Shown: piece by piece, positions 6,376-10,877 of the stretch
Layout of the letters: every line of letters starts with the position of its first letter
Numbering within the stretch: the stretch's first letter is position 1
Source: Patescibacteria group bacterium
GTDB taxonomy: Bacteria; Patescibacteriota; Microgenomatia; UBA8517
DNA length: 10,877 nt
NCBI GenBank assembly: GCA_025057695.1
Contig: JANWVB010000012.1
Coordinates: 8,907 to 19,783, forward strand
Direction of reading: 5' to 3'
The notes under the pieces: model-generated
What the model was told of the DNA's origin: nothing
Database searches by the model: none
The model's input: the letters and a program-made list of their open reading frames with translations, nothing else
Translations under genes and position numbers: made by a program

Positions 6376-7182
6376 ATGAAACAAAAAGATTTTGTTATAA
6401 CAATACCTGAGTTATCTATTAACTTTCAGCCTTTGGTTAAGATTTTATCTAAACTTCTTAGTTTGTATAAAACTTTGCTTTCGTCTATTTTTGTTTGCAC
6501 GGATAAAACTTTAAAGCTTTTTGTAAGCATATTGAGTTTCTTTTCTAATCAAAGGGGTAATTTAACTTCGTTTGCTCAGAACAGATTAGGTGTTTCTAGC
6601 CAAAAGTTTAATTTTCCTAAAGATAAATTTTTAAAGATCGCAAAAATCTTAAGTATTGTTTTAGTTTTGAGTGTTATTGTTTTTGGTATTTCAAAAATTT
6701 TGCCCAGCTCAAATTCAAATCAAAATGCCAAAACCCAACCGGAGATTAAAGGAGCAAGTGCCATAACTTCTATAAACAAGGAGTTTGAGTTTCCTTTGAC
6801 AGATGCTAAAGGAAAAGAGATTAGCAAGATAAAATATTTTATAGAGAACGCCGAGTTAAGAGATGAAATAATTATAAAAGGACAACGTGCCACATCGGTA
6901 AAAGGGAGAATATTTCTGATAATCACTCTTAAAATTACCAATAATTACGAAAAAACAGTGAACATTAACACAAGAGATTATATTCGTCTTTCTGTTAATG
7001 ATTCTTCTGAACTTCTAGCGCCAGACATTCATAATGATCCTGTTGAGGTACAAGCAATTTCCACGAAGTACACAAGAGTTGGTTTTCCCATTAACACATC
7101 TGATAAAAATCTAACGTTGCAAGTTGGTGAGGTAAACAAAAACAAAGAAAGTATTTTTTTAGATTTTAGCGGGTATGAATAA
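6376..7182 (+). CDS. Single-pass membrane protein with C-terminal DUF4352-like beta domain
   Basis: From the ATG at 6376 the protein has 268 residues. A TTG at 6355 would add seven, but lacks an SD and conserved sequence. Residues 1-85 are Lys/Phe/Leu-rich and amphipathic, probably cytoplasmic. A membrane helix follows at about 89-108, then a Ser/Asn/Gln linker to about 125 and an exported beta-rich domain at about 154-266. The pattern GRIFLIITLKITNNYEKTVN, then DYIRLSVND and a late GFPINTSDKNLTLQVGEV, resembles the immunoglobulin-like DUF4352 (telomeric-repeat-binding-factor-2-like) fold of many bacterial surface proteins. A role is not known; stabilising envelope complexes is one option. 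The stop codon overlaps the start of the next small gene. Confidence 0.75.
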   Translation: MKQKDFVITIPELSINFQPLVKILSKLLSLYKTLLSSIFVCTDKTLKLFVSILSFFSNQRGNLTSFAQNRLGVSSQKFNFPKDKFLKIAKILSIVLVLSVIVFGISKILPSSNSNQNAKTQPEIKGASAITSINKEFEFPLTDAKGKEISKIKYFIENAELRDEIIIKGQRATSVKGRIFLIITLKITNNYEKTVNINTRDYIRLSVNDSSELLAPDIHNDPVEVQAISTKYTRVGFPINTSDKNLTLQVGEVNKNKESIFLDFSGYE

Positions 7183-7348
7183 ACAACAATATTCAATAAA
7201 TGAATCGATTTCAAAGGTCCTTCTAGATGAGATTATCCTTGCTTTGAAAACTGTTAAATCATATGGCAGTGTGGAAATTTACATACAAAAGGGTATGGTT
7301 ACACAAATTACTGTTAGGAAAATAAAGAAGACTTCTGCTCAACAGTAA
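7175..7348 (+). CDS. 57-residue DUF2292/YezF-like small protein
   Basis: This short gene overlaps the end of the preceding one by eight bases (ATG at 7175, previous stop at 7180-7182), a good sign of translational coupling. The product begins MNKQQYSINESISKVLLDEI and continues with a segment YGSVEIYIQKGMVTQITVRK at 30-49. That segment matches the pattern of DUF2292 proteins such as YezF of Bacillus: YGSV, a beta strand, xxGxVxQI, then a basic end. Members are about 50-70 residues long and have no established function; a link to sporulation or stress is not expected here. It has no signal peptide or membrane helix, so it is probably cytoplasmic. The family assignment is from memory of the motif. 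Confidence 0.7.
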   Translation: MNKQQYSINESISKVLLDEIILALKTVKSYGSVEIYIQKGMVTQITVRKIKKTSAQQ

Positions 7349-7503
7349 TTTTTAAATTTATATATTAGTTTTAAGTTTATTGGAATAACAAAGATGATAT
7401 CCTATTTTATCAAAGATTGGGGTATCTGTAAAAATAACAAAATTTTCTTATAACTTTTGCGAGTAATTTTTAGAGAGATTATTTTGTAAAGCTAAAATTG
7501 ATG
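7349..7503. other. Gene-free AT-rich stretch before the promoter
   Basis: No gene is seen here; the longest reading frames are under 25 codons. GATATCC (7396-7402) can pair with GGGTATC (7420-7426, one G-U pair) as a weak hairpin with a 17-base loop. The ten-mer GATATCCTAT at 7396-7405 is repeated exactly at 7553-7562 inside the next hairpin. Confidence 0.5.
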
Positions 7504-7533
7504 TTGACAAACCAAGCTGTTTTTGTATATATA
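7504..7533 (+). promoter_or_regulatory. Sigma70-type promoter for the leader and repeat-protein genes
   Basis: A perfect TTGACA (7504-7509) is followed by TATATA boxes at 7526-7531 (16-base spacing) and 7528-7533 (18-base spacing), with a TG just before at 7524-7525. Transcription would start near 7538-7541, leaving a leader of about 300 bases before the ATG at 7839. No other promoter this good is seen nearer the gene. Confidence 0.6.
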
Positions 7534-7549
7534 TTGATAGGCTTATAAA

Positions 7550-7605
7550 CTGGATATCCTATAAATATACTTATTGTGATATTTATAGATAATTGTAATA
7601 TCCAG
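7550..7605 (+). repeat. Two-part hairpin at the start of the leader
   Basis: CTGGATAT (7550-7557) pairs with ATATCCAG (7598-7605). Inside it, CTATAAATAT (7559-7568) pairs with ATATTTATAG (7579-7588), leaving a ten-base loop, a one-base bulge on the 5' side and a nine-base bulge on the 3' side. It would be the first structure in a transcript from the 7504 promoter. A run of five T at 7614-7618 follows eight bases later, so a weak terminator is an alternative reading. Confidence 0.5.
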
Positions 7606-7644
7606 ACATAGTCTTTTTAAAAAAACATAATTTGAGCTGACCGC

Positions 7645-7701
7645 AAACGGAGGCTCTCCAGTCTGATTTTTCATAATCGGGATGGAGCGCCTCCGTTTTT
7701 T
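7645..7701 (+). terminator. Strong intrinsic terminator-like hairpin in the leader
   Basis: AAACGGAGGC (7645-7654) pairs with GCCTCCGTTT (7689-7698). After one T/C mismatch, CTCCA (7656-7660) pairs with TGGAG (7683-7687), and the apex can fold further through GATT/AATC. A run of six T (7696-7701) directly follows the GC-rich stem. This is the form of a rho-independent terminator, yet it lies between a promoter and the gene at 7839. It could end read-through from 6376-7348, end a short RNA of about 160 bases, or act as an attenuator. Confidence 0.65.
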
Positions 7702-7728
7702 GGTTGTTGTGACCCAAAAACGGCGCTC
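7685..7728 (+). promoter_or_regulatory. Alternative hairpin competing with the terminator-like stem
   Basis: GAGCGCC (7685-7691) is perfectly complementary to GGCGCTC (7722-7728). The pairing can continue, after a TCC bulge, with GTTTTT (7695-7700) against AAAAAC (7716-7721) and GG (7702-7703) against CC (7714-7715), around a ten-base loop. It uses the same bases as the 3' arm and T-run of the 7645-7701 hairpin, so the two folds exclude each other. The competing sequence is downstream, so it could not block termination as transcription passes, but it could refold a full-length message. Confidence 0.5.
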
Positions 7729-7755
7729 ACACGAGTAAATAAAATTTTATTCGTT

Positions 7756-7774
7756 TTGAGAGCTTAGCTCTCAA
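7756..7774 (+). repeat. Perfect 8-bp hairpin in the leader
   Basis: TTGAGAGC (7756-7763) and GCTCTCAA (7767-7774) form a perfect stem with a TTA loop. GGAG follows at once but is too far from the start codon to act as its SD. Confidence 0.55.
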
Positions 7775-7784
7775 GGAGAAGTGC

Positions 7785-7810
7785 TTCCCTCTTTCAATTT
7801 TAAGAGGGAA
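7785..7810 (+). repeat. Perfect 9-bp hairpin just upstream of the ribosome-binding site
   Basis: TTCCCTCTT (7785-7793) and AAGAGGGAA (7802-7810) form a perfect stem with an eight-base loop. The 5' arm, through TTCCCT, can also pair with AGGGGG of the SD (7822-7827) using two G-U pairs. The hairpin as drawn would therefore leave the SD free, and its opening could hide it. Confidence 0.55.
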
Positions 7811-7821
7811 TCCCAATCGGA

Positions 7822-7830
7822 AGGGGGTGA
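7822..7830 (+). promoter_or_regulatory. Strong Shine-Dalgarno that fixes the ATG at 7839
   Basis: AGGGGGTGA matches eight of nine bases of the ideal AGGAGGTGA and ends eight bases before the ATG at 7839. The GTG at 7827 lies inside it, so it is part of the ribosome site rather than a start codon. No other gene in the window has an SD of this quality. Confidence 0.8.
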
Positions 7831-7838
7831 AACTGAAA

Positions 7839-9059
7839 ATGAAATTAAACAAAAAATTTGTTACAGTTTTTGCCGCGGCAGTATTGTTAGTACAGTCTGC
7901 TTTGCCAGCGCTTGCGGCAACGACAATTGTTGTCTCCGGAAATGGCGCAGATTCCAAAAACCAAGCAAATGTTTCTGTTAGCCAAACCACCAATGTGGTT
8001 CAAAGCAACAATGCCAATGTCACAAATGACGTAAAAGCAAATGCTAACACAGGAGGCAACAAAGCAAACAAAAACACAGGTGGCGATGTGTCCGTTCATA
8101 CTGGTGATGCAAGTGTTGATACGAAAGTTTCAAACACTCTAAACACCAATGCGGCAAGTGTTGATTGCTGCAACAAAGGCGATGTAGATGTCAAAATAAG
8201 CGGCAATGGGGCAGACTCAAGAAACAATGTTGATTTGTCTGTTTCAAACAACACTTTGGTTTCTCAAACCAACAACGCCAATGTAAGAAATAATGTTGAC
8301 GCTTATGCGGGAACCGGTTACAACGAAGCAAACAAAAACACAGGTGGCGATAGCGTAATCCGAACTGGTGACGCTTCTATAACCACTGAAGTTTCTACAT
8401 CGGCAAATGCAAATTCTGCAAGAGTTGGCGCTAACGGAAATGGTGGCAAAACTCTTAGCGCTTGGGTTGTTGGAAACGGCGCTGATAGCAGAAACGATTT
8501 GGATCTATACTTTGGTCACGATCTAAATGTTGTGCAAAACAACTCAGCTTCTGTTTACAACAAAGTTGATGTTGATGCCGGCACTGGTTCCAATAAAGCA
8601 AACAAAAACACAGGTGGTGACTTTGTCATAGAGACAGGAGATGCCACTGTGGATGTGGTTGTTGACACAATGACAAACTTCAATTGGGCAGACGTTGATT
8701 GCGGATGTCTTTTTGATGTTTTGGCAAAAATCCATGGAAATGGTTATGATTCGAGAAACGAAATTGGAGCAGTCTTTGACGACTCTCTTGGAGTTTTTCA
8801 ATCAAATGGCGGTTACGGTGTTGACAATTTAGTTTATGCTGACGCAGGCACTGGTTATAACGAATCCAAGAAAGGAACTGGTTATGATGGATCAGATCCT
8901 TATATTCAAACTGGTGATGCCGAAAGCTATGTGGAAGTTACAAACGGTGGTAATTCCAATGTTTATGGTGAAACTCCTGAATGGGAATTTCCAATGTATG
9001 GTTTCAATTTAAACATTTCGTTTAATTTGAGAGATCTTTTGGAATTCCTTATGGGGTAG
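7839..9059 (+). CDS. Secreted Asn/Gly/Thr-rich four-repeat protein, probable surface or fibre protein
   Basis: I do not recognise a named family. The 406-residue protein has a clear signal peptide (1-26, ALA cleavage site), and the mature part is four repeats starting at residues 34, 122, 212 and 300 (periods 88, 90, 88). Each repeat reads GNGADSxN, an alternating strand with VxQxNxAxVxNxVxAxA, TGxNxANKNTGGD, then IxTGDA and a last strand ending NxN. The fourth is divergent (GNGYDS, KKGTGYDGSD). Cysteines occur only at repeat ends: C110-C111 and C288/C290. The C-terminal 25 residues (FPMYGFNLNISFNLRDLLEF) are amphipathic. The strand pattern suggests a beta-solenoid or curli-like stack, which is inference. 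The strong SD and long structured leader suggest high, regulated expression. A related gene follows. Confidence 0.85.
   Translation: MKLNKKFVTVFAAAVLLVQSALPALAATTIVVSGNGADSKNQANVSVSQTTNVVQSNNANVTNDVKANANTGGNKANKNTGGDVSVHTGDASVDTKVSNTLNTNAASVDCCNKGDVDVKISGNGADSRNNVDLSVSNNTLVSQTNNANVRNNVDAYAGTGYNEANKNTGGDSVIRTGDASITTEVSTSANANSARVGANGNGGKTLSAWVVGNGADSRNDLDLYFGHDLNVVQNNSASVYNKVDVDAGTGSNKANKNTGGDFVIETGDATVDVVVDTMTNFNWADVDCGCLFDVLAKIHGNGYDSRNEIGAVFDDSLGVFQSNGGYGVDNLVYADAGTGYNESKKGTGYDGSDPYIQTGDAESYVEVTNGGNSNVYGETPEWEFPMYGFNLNISFNLRDLLEFLMG
7938..8966 (+). repeat. Four tandem coding repeats of about 264-270 bases
   Basis: Units begin at 7938, 8202, 8472 and 8736 and are conserved in protein and partly in DNA. 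The 26-base block at 8062-8087 recurs exactly at 8326-8351 and with two changes at 8596-8621, showing fairly recent duplication or gene conversion among the first three units. The fourth unit lacks the block. Confidence 0.8.
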
Positions 9060-9073
9060 ACCAGCCTTTATAA

Positions 9074-9118
9074 GGTATTTGGGTGATTCGTTTGCACTTC
9101 GACGGATCACCCAAAACC
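9074..9118 (+). terminator. Stable intergenic hairpin after the first repeat-protein gene, without U-tract
   Basis: TTTGGGTGATTCG (9078-9090) pairs with CGGATCACCCAAA (9103-9115) over 13 bp with one G-T pair and a 12-base loop; GG and CC add two outer pairs. No T-run follows, so it is not a standard intrinsic terminator. It may protect the 3' end of the first message or mark a processing site that gives the two repeat genes different expression. The remaining spacer to 9191 is A/T-rich with a weak T3A5/T5A3 palindrome at 9144-9160. Confidence 0.5.
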
Positions 9119-9191
9119 AGAAGGTAGAAGATAAAAAATAAAGTTTAAAAATTTTTTAAAGTAAAGAAACTAAAAAATACAAAAAAATTAT

Positions 9192-10877
9192 ATGCAATTT
9201 ATAAAATTTATAAAAAGTATAACTAAAAGAATAATTGCCCTTTTTACTATAATTGTCATTTTATTTGTGCAAGTGGCAGGCGTGTTGGCTTCTGAAGTTC
9301 CATCAACGCCAAGCGTGCCAGTTGCTCCCTCGTCGCCTGTGGCTCCCAACGCGCCAACTCCGCCTACAGCTCCAACTCCACCTGTTGTTCCAACTGCTCC
9401 TACCATTCCCTCTGGCAGTCTAAATAATTTGCCAGATAGCCAAAATTCTGGTTCTTCTCAAGGCGATCAATCTAGCAGTCATTCGAAACCAAAAAATTCA
9501 GAAAGTTCAAATGAAAAAACAAAAAGAGATAGATCAATTAACTCTGATTCTGCCACTTCAGATAATTCAAGTTCCCCTGCGGAGAACCAGCAGTCTTCTT
9601 CAGTTTCTCCTAAAAGTTCGGTTGTTGATAATTCTACAGGGGGACAAAACTCAGATGGAAATTCGGGCAAAACTGATCTAAAAACTGGCAATGCGACAAA
9701 TTCTGTCACCGGAGCTGTGGTTGCAAACAGCAATTTATCGGCAGTGCCTACCGGTTTGGCAGGTGGTGGTTCTGCTGTTGTTAATGAAGGCAATGGATCT
9801 GGTTCCGCAAATAATGGAGCTTTTGTTTCTGAACATAATTCAAACACAATTCAAGACAATAAAGCTGTTGTTATAAATTCAGTTTCTCAAGATACTAAAA
9901 CTGGCGGAAATTCCGCTTCCAAAAATGTTGGCGATGTAAACATTAAAACAGGCAACGCAAATACAACTGGCACTATTATTACTTCTGTCAACACAAATGT
10001 TGATGGGGTGGTCGTTGCCGAGTTTAATGTTGAAGATGATCACATTGGCGATATTGTTTTGGATTTTGGCAATGCGTGCATAGTTAACTGTTCGACTTTG
10101 GGTGGAGGTAATGTTGCCAACCATCAAAATGGCGCGAATTCTTCAAATAACGCTTTGCTTGATTATGCGCTAAACACAAATAAATTTCAGACTAACGATG
10201 CTGTGGTTTTGAACACACTTAAGCTTGATTCCAATACCGGCAAAAATTATGCGGATAAAAATACTGGCGGAGATGTGACAATTACCACTGGCGATGCGAA
10301 TGTTTCCGCAAACGCTTTAACTTTTGTAAACAATAACATAGCTGGCAATGTGATTTATGGTGTTGTAAATATTTTTGGCAATTTGGTTGGAGACATAATT
10401 GCTCCTTTCGGATTTGGTTTGCCTTGTTGTCTTTTGTCTGGCAATGTTCAAAATACAGGCAATGGCGCACACTCTACAAACACTGCGGATGCAAGTGTCA
10501 GTTCAAACGATCAGTTGTATCAGTTTAATAATGCCAATATAAACAACAACTTGTTTTTTGACGCCAACACGGGTGAAAACGAAGTGAGTAAAAATACAGA
10601 TGGCAATAACACTGTTAATTCGGGGAATGCAAATGTCACTGCGCAAGTTATCAATGTTGCAAACACAAATATAGTTGGCGGGGATTGGTGGCTTGTTCTT
10701 ATAAATCAGGCTGGAAATTGGGTTGGTAGAATATTGGGGTCTCCTGAAGGCACAAATTTGGCTGGATCAAATGGGATTGAGTTTTTTGTTGATGAAAATG
10801 GAGAAATTTATGCTTCAAATAATGGCAATGGCGCAAATTCATTTAACAATGCTTTTAGCTCTTCAAGCGCAAACAAT
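9192..10877 (+). CDS. Secreted repeat protein with Pro-rich and Ser-rich stalk, paralogue of the preceding gene (3' end outside window)
   Basis: The frame is open for 562 codons from the ATG at 9192 to the last base, so the C-terminus is unseen. A signal peptide or anchor covers about 12-33 (VLA cleavage site). Residues 35-75 are a Pro/Ala/Thr/Val stalk and 80-160 a Ser/Asn/Lys-rich stretch, both probably wall-spanning. From about 164 the protein has the motifs of its neighbour: TGNA, then NG-starts at residues 200, 312, 423 and 545, TGGNSASKN at 237-245, TGKNYADKNTGGD at 349-361 and TGENEVSKNTDG at 459-470. The period is longer (112, 111, 122), through insertions that include hydrophobic stretches at 384-415 and 497-515. 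Cysteines are again in the inter-repeat turns (C296/C300, C412-C413). There is no SD. It appears to be a divergent, larger partner of the first repeat protein. Confidence 0.85.
   Translation, partial: MQFIKFIKSITKRIIALFTIIVILFVQVAGVLASEVPSTPSVPVAPSSPVAPNAPTPPTAPTPPVVPTAPTIPSGSLNNLPDSQNSGSSQGDQSSSHSKPKNSESSNEKTKRDRSINSDSATSDNSSSPAENQQSSSVSPKSSVVDNSTGGQNSDGNSGKTDLKTGNATNSVTGAVVANSNLSAVPTGLAGGGSAVVNEGNGSGSANNGAFVSEHNSNTIQDNKAVVINSVSQDTKTGGNSASKNVGDVNIKTGNANTTGTIITSVNTNVDGVVVAEFNVEDDHIGDIVLDFGNACIVNCSTLGGGNVANHQNGANSSNNALLDYALNTNKFQTNDAVVLNTLKLDSNTGKNYADKNTGGDVTITTGDANVSANALTFVNNNIAGNVIYGVVNIFGNLVGDIIAPFGFGLPCCLLSGNVQNTGNGAHSTNTADASVSSNDQLYQFNNANINNNLFFDANTGENEVSKNTDGNNTVNSGNANVTAQVINVANTNIVGGDWWLVLINQAGNWVGRILGSPEGTNLAGSNGIEFFVDENGEIYASNNGNGANSFNNAFSSSSANN
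9789..10877 (+). repeat. Divergent coding repeats of about 333-366 bases
   Basis: Units begin near 9789, 10125, 10458 and 10824 at the codons for GNG or QNG. They share protein motifs with the repeats at 7938-8966 but little DNA identity, so they are older than the duplication within the first gene. The last unit is cut by the window end. Confidence 0.7.

Noticed and set aside
7827..7829. GTG as start of the first repeat protein
   Set aside because: It is part of the Shine-Dalgarno sequence; the ATG at 7839 is ideally spaced and begins a normal signal peptide.
7538..7838. Leader as a known riboswitch such as c-di-GMP, TPP or SAM
   Set aside because: I could not find the conserved core sequences of these classes; only inverted repeats are visible.
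7349..7838. tRNA or other standard RNA gene in the gene-free stretch
   Set aside because: No cloverleaf, no TTCRA arm and no CCA end were found on either strand.
8062..8621. Regularly spaced 26-base repeats resembling a CRISPR array
   Set aside because: The spacing is about 265-270 bases, only three copies exist, and they code for a conserved peptide within one reading frame.
9188..9847. Two minus-strand frames opposite the Pro-rich and Ser-rich stalk
   Set aside because: They mirror low-complexity codons of the 9192 gene, whose frame is open for 562 codons with a signal peptide and repeats.

Overview
The window is an AT-rich, densely packed bacterial segment with every convincing gene on the + strand. 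Small proteins, near-absence of Shine-Dalgarno (SD) sequences, a very short TsaB, a UDP-galactose epimerase between the two t6A genes, and several secreted or single-pass membrane proteins with Ser/Thr/Pro linkers all suggest a Candidate Phyla Radiation (Patescibacteria) genome, perhaps Microgenomates-like. That placement is inferred from overall style; no rRNA or ribosomal protein is present to test it. TGA ends the gene at 2600-3472, so TGA is a stop here and the code is probably the standard bacterial one.

Region 1 (1-2599) is a cell-division and wall-remodelling module: the C-terminal part of FtsE, complete FtsX, and a secreted coiled-coil protein with an M23/LytM peptidase domain, the arrangement expected for an FtsEX-controlled murein hydrolase. 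In the hydrolase the two halves of the LytM domain are in reversed order, so the domain looks circularly permuted. Region 2 (2600-3919) holds a lamin-tail-domain surface protein on a Thr/Pro stalk and a VanZ-like membrane protein. Region 3 (3853-5688) has tsaE, galE and a short tsaB. Region 4 (5693-7348) has two single-pass membrane proteins with exported C-terminal domains and a 57-residue protein resembling the DUF2292/YezF family.

Region 5 (7349-7838) has no gene. It carries a good sigma70-type promoter and a series of hairpins, including a terminator-like one whose 3' arm can also pair with a sequence just downstream, and it ends in the only strong SD of the window. Region 6 (7839-10877) contains two adjacent secreted proteins built from the same Asn/Gly/Thr-rich repeat of about 90-120 residues (GNGADSxN ... 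TGxNxAxKNTGGD ... TGDA). The second also has a Pro-rich and Ser-rich stalk and runs off the window. They are probably abundant surface or fibre proteins, and I do not recognise a named family.

No tRNA, rRNA, CRISPR array, insertion sequence or phage gene was seen.
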